From Piezodorus guildinii (Eukaryota > Arthropoda > Insecta > Hemiptera > Pentatomidae), in the NCBI GenBank assembly GCA_023052935.1, contig CM041292.1, forward strand, positions 93,603,169 through 93,667,168: 64,000 nucleotides of DNA, given 5' to 3'. How positions within the stretch are numbered: the first letter of the stretch is position 1; each line of letters begins with the position of its first letter. Both the position numbers and the translations under genes were made by a program. Shown one piece after another: positions 55,040-64,000 of this stretch. The notes under the pieces are model-generated. The model was not told where the DNA came from. It made no database searches and saw only the letters and a program-made list of their open reading frames with translations.

Positions 55040-55540
55040 ATAAACAAAAGATAACAACCAGTAGTAGAATACAATATATAAATATGATAAGTATAAGAAA
55101 TTATTATGGTAATTTATCAGTTTCATGTAACTTTTTTTTTTTTTTTTTTCATGCTGTAATTTTTTTAAAATAATTTTATAATGTTACACATTTTTTCATG
55201 CTGTAAGAAAATTATTAATTTTAATTTTAAATATTCTATTATCGAATTATTCACCCTTTTATTAAATTTCTTATGCGACTTTTGTTTCTAATTATTATAT
55301 ATATTTGTCAATTAACATATCCCACTGTTTGAATTTGTTTTTAATTATCATTATAATTTATTTACTTATTATCTTTATATATTGTATTCTACTACTGGTT
55401 GTTATCTTTTATTTATAACCCGAAGAAGATATGAATTTAGGCCTAAACTTCGACACTATTAAATTAAGTTTATACTTAATTGTGTATTAATTTGACTGCA
55501 CCCTCAACTAATTTCTCCCCAATATATACATAGTCGACCA
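55040..55540. mobile_element. Foldback-like element, partial
   Basis: aagataacaaccagtagtag at ~55,046 and its inverse ctactactggttgttatctt at ~55,391 start arms of ~75 bp. Beyond the right arm, ggcctaaacttcgaca and the final attaatttgactgcaccctcaac resemble the reversed ends of the 52.7-kb foldback. The left outer part is missing. Confidence 0.6.
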
Positions 55541-56399
55541 TTCTCACTGTACAAAGAATTTGTTGGTTCGCTATAAATACGTTTTTGTTTCCCTAAAAGA
55601 AATAATGATCAGCTACTGAGGACCCCAGAGCCAGAGAAGAGACACCAGAATGGGAGGAGACGACCAAGAAAATAGACAAGAGACAAATACGGGAGAGAAC
55701 GACAACGACACTCGAGGGCCGAGGTAAAAGATGGACCGTGGGCAGAGCCGTCCCGTGGGGCACCGTTACCCGGGAAACCCCCTCTCCCCCCGGTACCACA
55801 ATGTACGCTTTGCTGTTTTCTTACCCCAAGCACAATCGATAGCCTAATGTCTTCTGAATAAACATATCCTCTCCCGTCCGGTCCTGCCTCCCTTTATCCT
55901 CAGTTTTTTTCTAATATTATTGTTTTACGAGAAAAAAAAAATGTAATTTTTTATATATTTTACTATTTTTCATTTTTGACCAACACAAAAAAAAAAAAAG
56001 TAAATTATTACAGAATGGTGTATTATTTCCAAATAATTATATCAAGGTTAACAATTTACATAGCTGCTAAAGCAATCAGCGATAAAATAATCGAAGCAGC
56101 AACACTATCAATTTGTATTCAAATAAAATTGCAAATCACGACTGTAATTTCGAAATGCAATATCTCTACTATTTCGTAACCGATTTATATGATTATTTTT
56201 TTGTTTGTAGGGAATTTGATTCTCCATCGTACAGAATTAATTAAATAATTCTTACAATGCGGACAAACAGAGTTATTTGTGTTATTCTTGAAGTGCTACC
56301 GATGGGTAGCTTATTCACAAGAGTTTATCAAGCCAATTGTAACTTTTTTCATATTTACTTGTTGCATTTTTTTTTTTTTTTATACAGTTGCAAATATCA
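55541..56399. other. Spacer with a GC-richer patch
   Basis: 55,610-55,890 is GC-richer (gagggccgaggtaaaagatgg, gtggggcaccgttacccgggaaa). The minus-strand frames of 68 and 74 codons are not recognised. The rest is AT-rich. Confidence 0.35.
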
Positions 56400-56821
56400 T
56401 TAAATAAATAAAAAAAATGTTGTTATTTATTCAAATTCTACATATATTAAAACGTAAAACTTCACATTTTGAGGGGGAGGGAAAAATTTATATTGTTAAT
56501 ATATATATACTTAATATATATTAAGTCAATTACAAAGGTTCATTATTGAAAATAATAAACCAAGATCATTTATAATAGAATAATTTACTATTTCCTTTTA
56601 TTTTATTTTATTTTTCTATGAAATATTTAAAATACAAATTCATGATTCCATAACATATTAAATTTATTCTTCATCTTCAGTAATTAGTAGTTATCCAGGA
56701 ATTACATCTCTTATAAGTCTTGGCTTAACCATACAGGATTATTTTTTTTTCTTATAATTTTACTCTAAGCAATTTTTTTATTTTAAAAATGACAGAGTTA
56801 TGGGGGGAATATGTAGGCAAG

Positions 56822-56917
<96 letters not shown>

Positions 56918-57270
56918 GTTCGTTGCGGTGTCTCGTCACTACCATTTCCAAACTATTGAATATGAAAAATCTTGCTTCTCAGATTCGGTACTTTGCTCAT
57001 GCATTGCGGACGATAGGCTTGTGGCAAATTTTCAAAACTCTAGCCCCTTTAGAATTCTAGAAATGCCACGAATAAAGTCGAATTTTGAAAATTTTAAATA
57101 TATTACATCTTTACTTGCTTTATCTTGCTCTCTTGAAAAGAGGCAAATTTTCATATTCGATACTTGGAAATGGTAGGGACGATATATGTTTACAATTTTT
57201 TTTTTTGTTTTCTTTTTTATAATTCATTGCGGTATCCTGATTAGAAAACTATAAAATTTCTCTCTATAAT
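56400..57270 (+). repeat. Diverged units of the 42-kb tandem repeat
   Basis: Blocks at 56,429 (attcaaattctacatatattaaaacgta), 56,785 (ttttaaaaatgacagagttatgggg), 56,919 (tcgttgcggtgtctcgtcac) and 57,225 (attcattgcggtatcctgattagaaaact) follow the order of the ~110-bp unit, interrupted by (TA)n and poly-T. Confidence 0.5.
56826..56917. repeat. (TA)n and poly-T
   Basis: About 58 bp of TA followed by ~27 T, inside a repeat unit. Confidence 0.9.
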
Positions 57271-59009
57271 ATAATAATTATAAGACAATATAATAATTTT
57301 TAAAAAATACTGCATTGATTAAATAGAAAGAAAGTTCAATAAACAGAAAAGTTGAAATATCACATATAAATACATGTGAAAAAAAAAAAAAATTGAATAA
57401 AATCAAACTAAAACAAACCATTCCAATGCCAGGCAGCATCAGTTAACACATACTATGCATTGCCACTCTCTACCTCCAACTTGAATACTCAACTTTTTTT
57501 TAATCAGGTATCTAAGGTGAATACAAATAAATTTTTAGTTAATGTAACATAAGGTAGGGACTCTCTAGATTTTAGTAAACTTTTTTCCCAATACAAAATT
57601 GTTAGATTACTAGTTAGATTTTTCCATAAAAACCATGGATTTACCATACTATGTGACAAACAATTTATTCCATAAGGAATTTTTTTTTGTTCACCCCTAC
57701 TTCGCACTTCGTAGGCTATATGGAGGCAGGATTATATTTCAAATATTATATTTAAGTCCACATTCAAATCACTTACATTTGAATTTAGATTCAATAAACC
57801 AATCTAGAAGTATGCAGGTAAACACTAGCTTTCCTCAAAAAGGGACCAATAGCAGGTGAGGTTTCGCGATTTTTGGTTTCAACTAGCTCCTTAAATCATG
57901 AAAACAGATCATGATAGGTTTTATCTTTCATTGAGGGTATTATTTCCTGATAGTTAATATGTACAATACATTGCAATAAGTTTTTATTAGATGGGATGAT
58001 TACATTTTGGGTGATCAAGGCATCAAAAAATCTTTGCTGAAATGAGAGATGTATAAGCGTGTAATATGTTGTAAGATAGCGAAAGATTTTAGAAAAGTTA
58101 ATATGCAAAAAAATGTTGTACAGTCTAATTAAAAGTTGGTAAGAACCCATAAGCTTAAAAATGCCCTAGAGTATTATCACAACAGAAATATTTACTGAAA
58201 TCTTTTCTATTTTCAAAAATTGAATTTTAATGCAGATATTCACTTTATAATCTATGTAGGAACCATTCTTTAATATATATAAAAAATAAAATATTAGGCA
58301 CAGAGTAAAAAGTTATTAAACAATGTGATAATTAATTTTTTTTTTAAATCTGACAAAATATTGGTCATTCAAAAAACTGAATACACAATTTTACATTCTT
58401 CAGATATGAGGGGAAAACCATACACGTATAAGGAATAGAGAAAAATAAGAATTTAATAATTTAAATAAAAACAATTAAAAAAGGGATTTCAACTCGAAAA
58501 GACTGAAACAAGTTGACTGATTCACATTACTTAACATGAAAAATTAATAGGGTTACAAAATAAAAATAAAATATCAAATAAAAAGTAATTACAAATCTTT
58601 ATTATGAAAAAACAAAAATTACAATTATTAACTCTTATAATTTAATATTTGTATAAAATAAATATACTCAACTGAATTCATTCAAATAAAGTAGTCAATT
58701 CAATAAGCAGTTATATAATTACATTAGTCGCTTAATTAAATGAAGGAACGTATAGCACAAATAAATACATCCATATTCATATTTCATGAATACATTCAAT
58801 ATCTAAGATAAAGCATCAACTTTTAATAACCTAATGAAGACATTTTAGGTAATATTCAACTAGTATCTAGTTAACACTCAATAAATTATAAACAAATATA
58901 AAGAATCAACTCTCTGAACTGATTTAATTATATTTTTCAATTTAATTACACAGAAAATATAGTTACATAAACATGAATACTGTACAAAAAGTTCAATTTA
59001 AAATATATA
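57271..59009. other. AT-rich region downstream of CLASRP, unrecognised minus frames
   Basis: Minus-strand frames at 57,896-58,150 (84 codons), 57,504-57,707 (67 codons) and a segment at 57,790-57,890 reading FKELVETKNRETSPAIGPFL look less random than the surroundings, but I cannot assign them. They could be a dead transposase, an unknown gene or chance. 58,200-59,000 is AT-rich; part may be an extended CLASRP 3' UTR. Confidence 0.3.
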
Positions 59010-59167
59010 ATTTATAATACAATAATATCTTTATTACAAGATTTCATATGGTAAAATTTAATAATTAATAATATTGGAAGAATATCCAACAGAACAGACT
59101 GAAGGAAAGTTCATATATCGTGCAATAATGTGAATCACTATTGCACAATCAATAATCAACAAGAGGC
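59010..59167 (-). CDS. CLASRP: CLASRP terminal exon and 3' UTR
   Basis: The acceptor is a T-run followed by cag at 59,168-59,170. The coding part is 59,149-59,167, only six codons (completing R, then PLVDY) and TGA. The 3' UTR runs left; an AATAAA on the minus strand at 59,030-59,035 is the first polyadenylation signal candidate, so the UTR end is a guess. Confidence 0.65.
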
Positions 59168-61545
59168 CTGAAAAAAAAAATAAAATAAAATAAAAATAAT
59201 AGTACATTTACAAATTTGGCAAAATATAATTTAACATACATTTAATAAACTATTCTCCAAATAGTTTAGTCCATAATCTCAAAAACTAATACAATATACT
59301 AACCTAGGACCTGGTCCGACCATAACATGCCTATCTCGACTCCTCGATCTTGAACGAGAACGGCTTTTTGATCGCCTCCTTCCTCTTCTTTCACGCCTAA
59401 GTAAAAAAATAAACAAAGAAAAAAAAATCAAAGAAGAAGTAATGTTACATAATTTAATAAGAGAAAACTTAATTTCGAATATTTTAAATTACGGATTTAA
59501 ATATTTTTTCAAGGAAATATTTCTTTTTCCTTAAATCACATATATTCTCTTCCACCCAGATCATAGATTTTATTTGATCCTATGAATAATATTACTTTCA
59601 CTTACCTATATATGAAATATATAGTAAGGGAAAGTATTACAGTCGTGAAAATTTTTAATTCCAGTTTCACAGAAAATAAGCGTTTTAGGGTCCCCTGAGT
59701 CCAAATGATCAACTCTTGCAAAAATATCTCAGTGTATGGGATAAATTTAGCATAAAAACGTTAAGTCATACAATACTGAAATGTCATATTTAAGACAACT
59801 ATACGCCCGACATGTTACAGCAACTTTTGATGTTACATCAGAATCGGCTAACCAGAAGAGTTACTTTATACCATTCATTTTGAACTTTTTTTTTACGATT
59901 TTCTCAACTCTCTAGGTGGATGTAAAATTCAATGGGCTTTAATATCATGTATGTTACATTCTGATTGAAATAGTCTGACAGGGCAGAAATACCAATATTT
60001 TAAATTTTCTTCATCTAAAGTTCCTTTAATTTTATAAACTCGAAAAAATTAACTATATCATCTTGTTTATGTTGATAAAAAACTGGTAAATATATAAGTT
60101 TGACAAAATCGATATACAACTTAATTTGAAAAGAGCAAAAATATTTCTTATCTATTTTTTTTTTTTTTTTAATACTGATAAACTCTATCTTTATTAAAAA
60201 TACAACAAAGATAAAATTATTATATAAATATACTTTACCTTGGAGCAGGACTCCAGCTTCTAGACCTCGATGAATGAGAAGATAAAGACTGAGATGACCC
60301 AGAACGTCTTCTGTCAGAGAGATGTTCGTGTCTGCGCCTCCTCTCCCTATAAAAACACAAATCAGAATATCATAATAATAGATAATATTACAAACTAATG
60401 TTAATTTTAAACGTGAATACAAGACATCATTTTCTAAACTGTATTAACTGACTACAAGTAAATATTCACTAGGATATAGCAGCATAAAATGGACGTTTAT
60501 AGAAACAACTGGATTGGTGGCACTCCAAAAATAAACATATTTAAAAATAAAATCAGTTAACAAATAAGAGAAACATTCTATATAATTTACAGCGATCTTA
60601 GAAATGTTAAAAAAAAAAAAAAAAAAAATGAGACTAAAAATAACAAGATTCACTAATTAAATTCGACTTTAAGAACAATAAAATAATTCTGATCTACAAT
60701 TAATCAATAATGTCTTCTTTATATTTAATGAAAGGCATGGTGTTTATTTTTAACCCTATCAGAGAGAGCAACAATGGGATTTTTTTTGCTTTTGATTTCT
60801 AGAATGAATAATGGAAAAGAGTGTTAAATTTGTTTATTTTATTGGAAGAAACAGTTCCACAATACTAGTAAATTATTTAGAAATAATATTAATGGTGTTT
60901 TTTAGAATTAAATAAATTTAGCTATGAATGACGAAAAACATTTTCTGATTAATTCCTAGAGACTAAGGTAAAAGAATAACAAATATAAATCTTTTGAATA
61001 ATACAATACTTTGGTAATAATAGGGGTACTATTGTATGGTAATATGCTATTGCTATAGCATGCTATTTGTGCTATTGTGCTAAACCCATCAATTTTACAC
61101 ATGAAATAACTGTAGAAACTTGACGGGTTTAGCAAAATAACACAAATAGCATGCTATAGCAAACGTAGTGAGTACCCTAATGTATGAAAAACAGTAAATC
61201 AACTAACCTTTTTCTAAGTTTTATAGACATTTCCCTCATTTCATCTTCTCTGTCGAGTCTTTCCTGTTCTTCTTTTTCTTTCTTTTCTCTCTCTGCCTTT
61301 TTATCAGCTTTATCTGAGAAAAAAAAAAGATATATCATGTTTTATGGTATAAATAAATCTCCTAAAATAAGAATAACCTGTCCTGGAAAATAATTAAAAG
61401 ACGAATTTCAATATTTTCTCTGTTAAGGTACGAAGAAATATTTCAAGTTCACCATACATTGTTTGTTGAGCAAAGCTTGCATTTTTTTCTTAAGCCTCTC
61501 TTGAGGAGTCATCTTTGGCCCAGATGTTGAAGTACTTGGCCCAGC
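59149..61545 (-). CDS. CLASRP: CLASRP (CLK4-associating SR-related protein), C-terminal exons
   Basis: Five exons join in phase: 61,458-61,545, 61,208-61,313, 60,239-60,346, 59,304-59,396 and 59,149-59,167. All introns are GT-AG on the minus strand. They encode ~137 residues. The TPQERLKKKMQALLNKQ block, then YKADKKAEREKKEKEEQE, then DREDEMREMSIKLRKRER matches the conserved C-terminal helix region of CLASRP (SFRS16/SWAP2), where human has TPQEKLKLRMQKALNRQFKADKK. An RS-rich tail (SRSRSRSRSRDRHVMVGPGP) and PLVDY-stop end it. CLASRP is a nuclear SR-like splicing regulator that binds CLK kinase. The N-terminal SWAP-like domain and central RS domain lie to the right of 64,000. Introns hold a family A copy and a MITE. 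Confidence 0.82.
59304..59396 (-). CDS. CLASRP: CLASRP exon d (RS repeat)
   Basis: 93 nt, acceptor acttag, donor gttagt. It codes RRERRGRRRSKSRSRSRSRS, then RDRHVMVGPGPR. Confidence 0.82.
59592..60172 (-). repeat. Family A repeat in a CLASRP intron (reversed)
   Basis: It starts actttcacttacctatatatg and atatatagtaagggaaagt (hairpin), then follows the reversed full-length copy: ggtcccctgagtcca, ggcgtatag in reverse, gccctgtcagac in reverse and so on to ~60,172. It lies between CLASRP exons c and d. Confidence 0.85.
60239..60346 (-). CDS. CLASRP: CLASRP exon c (RS-rich)
   Basis: 108 nt, acceptor tttatag, donor gtaaag. It codes RERRRRHEHLSDRRRSGSSQ, then a serine-rich stretch ending RSRSWSPAPR. 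Serines flanked by arginines are CLK/SRPK-type sites. Confidence 0.82.
61022..61178. mobile_element. Snap-back MITE (157 bp) in a CLASRP intron
   Basis: The ends aggggtact/agtaccct are inverted. Inner arms gctatagcatgctatttgtg (61,052) and cacaaatagcatgctatagc (61,141) form a ~40-bp stem around a short loop. Flanking aat at 61,019-61,021 and 61,179-61,181 is a candidate 3-bp target duplication. No coding capacity; the superfamily is uncertain. Confidence 0.75.
61208..61313 (-). CDS. CLASRP: CLASRP exon b (KADKKAEREKK block)
   Basis: 106 nt, acceptor ttctcag, donor gttagt. It codes a highly charged helix, KADKKAEREKKEKEEQERLD to SIKLRKR, expected to form a coiled coil. Confidence 0.85.
61458..61545 (-). 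CDS. CLASRP: CLASRP exon a (TPQERLKKKMQ block)
   Basis: 88 nt, phase 0 at its start, coding AGPSTSTSGPKMTPQERLKK and on to LLNKQ. The acceptor is tttccag and the donor is gtatgg after AACAAACAAT. The split codon completes with the next exon to tyrosine, continuing the family motif NKQYKADKK, which confirms the junction. Confidence 0.85.
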
Positions 61546-62769
61546 CTGGAAATTAGAGCAAATATTAAACTTTTGTAAATTTATAGTGATATGAATCATA
61601 AAAAAATATTTGGGACAATATGAAAACAAAAAAATAAACATTAATATGAAATGGTACTGATTTTTGAAATATCAGGATGTTGGTATGTAATCTCTATAAC
61701 TTATCAGTTTGATGTTCTTCATCACACGTTTCAGAGAGTTAAAAATTGTTTTTTTATTAATAAATAAATTATGAGACCTAATTACCAGTGGTTAGATTAG
61801 TCTAAGTAATTAAGCAATTCAAACTTCACATCATATTCCAAATAATATACTGATTATTTTAAAATATCAGTACAAAATACTGACAATTCCAAAAACTAAA
61901 GACTAAATAAATGAAGATTACAGGGAAAGAACATGGTAACTCCATTATTTTCAGGTTTTGAGTCAGAGCTGCTATCTGTTAACCCAAAGGGAGTACTTTT
62001 AAAGGACTAATGGCCTTAAGTGGAAAAACATGATAGGTTCACAATATAAGCAATTTTATAAATTGTATGCTGGGGAATAACACGACAACTCCAAGCTAAA
62101 ACTGGGGAAATAGCTGATAGGTAAAGATAATTTGGTTTCGTATTTTGTAACAAATTAATATTAAACGCAATTTTCTGTGAAGATTAATGATGATATCAAA
62201 GTTTTTTATGATAACTTATTATTTCATCAACAATGGTGTTTCTCTTTATTAAATTAACTTTCTTTCACGGGAAATCATTTCAAGCCCAAGCTGTTCTTAA
62301 CACATTTAATTATAAGTCCATTATCAAGCCTAAAATTTTAGTCAAAGTTATTCCAATGATTTTAAAATATATTAAACAAGATAATACATGATCGGAAGAC
62401 TTGAAATTTTAAAATTGCTCTTCTGGAAAAAAAAAACAATAAGTGACCATGTTCTTTACCTTCACCCATAAAATATAATTGATAACATTACTCAACTCAT
62501 TGAAATAATTTTAAATTTTCCAATAATACCAGACAGAAATAGTTATAAATTAACTAAATCGATATTCCTAACATTATAACTATTTAATAATTCAAAATTG
62601 GGCATTTCAAAATTGATAAATAACCTAAAAATATAAGATAAATTTTTACTTTTTGCCCTGTATTTGCTATTATCAAGACCAGTCTCAGAGTTAAAAATAA
62701 AACATTTTTATTAAATCCTCTATGTGACAGCGGAAGCCATATTTATTTGTCTTATGTTGAAAATACTGT
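61546..62769. other. CLASRP intron, AT-rich
   Basis: Apart from the possible micro-exon at 61,941-61,975, no exon-like or repeat-like sequence was recognised. Confidence 0.4.
61941..61975 (-). CDS. CLASRP: Possible CLASRP micro-exon upstream of exon a
   Basis: The minus strand reads ttaacag, then 35 nt coding D-SSSDSKPENNG, then gttacc. It ends in the phase (0) needed by exon a, and the serine/aspartate-rich peptide suits the region before TPQE. The splice sites are weak, so this could be chance. Confidence 0.3.
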
Positions 62770-63345
62770 GCCTTAGGCCTTGTTTATACTGGAAACAATT
62801 AGCTAAGAAGATAGGGGACACCATGAAACCCGGTGGAAAACTCAAAATAGCAACAATAATACTTAAAGGCGATGTTTATAGTAGGCAATGATTTGTATAA
62901 GAGGCATGGTAACCTTCCCAATTGATAACCGATTTAGTTAAGATCATCGAATCTCTATGCCACGTCTATGTTTTCTCTTCTTTAAATCGAAAGCATTTTT
63001 ATCCAGTATGTCTTCTAAACTACTTATTTTAGTTTTTAGTTTTTTTACTTATTAGGGATCAATAAGATTTTTTAAGAAACAATGGAGAGGAAATAATTAT
63101 GAAGTTGAATCAAAGTAATGGGCTTTTAGAAATTTCATACATCATTTTTGAGGTGTAATGTTAATGCCTTTAAAGATTGATAAAATTGTTTACACATAGA
63201 CCTGTATTCCAGAAATTCTTCAAAATCATGTGCATGTTATATAAATTTTCAAATTCTTACTGATATTTACTGTGTATTAAATGGATCATGCTATGATGCG
63301 GATTGGTAGCACACAAATTGCTTCCAGTATAAAGAAGGTCCTTAA
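62770..63345. mobile_element. Candidate TIR element (~575 bp)
   Basis: ccttaggccttgtttatactggaaacaa at 62,770 and the inverse of ccttaaggaccttctttatactggaagcaa ending at ~63,345 form imperfect ~30-bp terminal inverted repeats. A cttgtttatactgg core of this kind is common in hAT-type non-autonomous elements. No target duplication could be confirmed and no frame is present. Confidence 0.5.
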
Positions 63346-63409
63346 GGGGTAAAATGTTGGCATGGTCAAGTTTTAATAGTTAGTTTATTCATTTAATGTC
63401 ACTTTATCC

Positions 63410-63640
63410 TACTATGGCTAATCGGACGATGCTACAGTGGGAGTCCTAAATTTTGCCTATCCAGGTTTTATTAGGATAGGGATCTTTAGCAAATATTACA
63501 CACACATTGCACAGACTCGGAGCCACCTTTTTACGTCCCCTCCGAAGGACAGCATAACTAAGGATTTTTAATGGAATTAAAAAATCCTATGGACCTTTTG
63601 CATAGGCTGTTATACTAGACACTACGCCATTGGTAACCCC
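63410..63640 (+). repeat. Repeat family F, copy 2
   Basis: It shares with 43,565-43,790: cggacgat, agtgggagtcctaaattttgcctatc, gatct.ta.c.a.ta, cacagactcgg and ccacctttttacgtcccc. Confidence 0.6.
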
Positions 63641-64000
63641 TTTAATGATTAATTAGTTATTCATTAAATGACATTATATTATGATACTTATTTTATATGT
63701 AGGATTTTTTTAGTACAGATATTATTTTTATTTTTATTAATTTTATGTTTATTTCTGAGAGTTTATAGATAATTAATTTAATTTTATAGAAAGTATTTTT
63801 TTCTTTTTCAAATTACATACATACTGCCATTACCAGAAAAATAAATAATTAAGTATATCAATGAATTAATATACATACAATCCAAAGATTAAAGGCAGTT
63901 GGAGGAGAGTGTTACAACTCTATTTCCCAGCTCTGCCAATCCCTCAAGGGCTGTTGAGGGACTGATTTTATAAAATCGATTATTAGTCTAGTAAAAAAGG
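63641..64000. other. AT-rich end of window
   Basis: No feature seen. 63,895-63,965 is slightly GC-richer (ttggaggagagtgttacaac). Confidence 0.35.

Noticed and set aside
60015..60422. 135-codon minus-strand frame taken as one exon
   Set aside because: It reads past the splice sites of the true 108-nt CLASRP exon c and into family A.
61184..61393. 69-codon serine-rich plus-strand frame
   Set aside because: Antisense to the charged helix exon of CLASRP.

Overview
The window is nuclear DNA from an animal, most likely an arthropod. It is AT-rich and packed with non-LTR retrotransposon remnants (jockey-like and RTE-like), a mariner with an interrupted or deleted transposase, tRNA-derived SINEs, foldback and TIR elements, long (TA)n runs and one young Ty3/gypsy-type LTR retrotransposon. 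The only host gene I can support uses GT-AG introns. No bacterial features, rRNA genes or CRISPR arrays are visible. The species cannot be named from the sequence.

Layout. Positions 1-3.97 kb hold a decayed jockey-like LINE and repeat fragments. From 3,973 to 10,554 lies a complete gypsy element on the minus strand with two 543-bp LTRs that differ at only two sites, an ATAT target duplication, a tRNA-Leu primer site and a polypurine tract. Its polyprotein runs SAP domain, coiled coil, capsid, CCHC knuckle, protease, RT, RNase H and integrase. It ends in a macro domain of the TARG1/OARD1 type, with both catalytic residues conserved. Three frame changes break pol. This ADP-ribose hydrolase-like tail on a retrotransposon polyprotein is the most striking thing in the window.

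From 10.6 to 59 kb the sequence is a nested repeat landscape. It holds jockey-like copies at 11.7, 15.3, 19.1-20.5, 34.4, 39.9, 41.2 and 44.1 kb. An RTE-like element at 20.54-22.49 kb has an 11-bp target duplication and an ORF whose endonuclease was removed in frame. Family A, an abundant family with a terminal hairpin, has about eleven copies or parts. There are two SINEs, a TIR-bounded element with a reiterated CATTGGCKCACC motif at 37.3-38.5 kb, a mariner nested in family A at 48.5-49.7 kb, a large foldback at 52.7-53.2 kb and a degenerate ~110-bp tandem repeat at 42.2-43.1 kb. Short GC-richer patches of about 300 bp punctuate the AT-rich background.

At the right end, the minus strand carries the last exons of CLASRP (SR-related, CLK4-associating splicing factor). 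Five exons between 59,149 and 61,545 join in phase with GT-AG introns and encode the conserved C-terminal block plus an RS-rich tail. Its introns contain a family A copy and a 157-bp snap-back MITE. The rest of the gene lies beyond 64,000.
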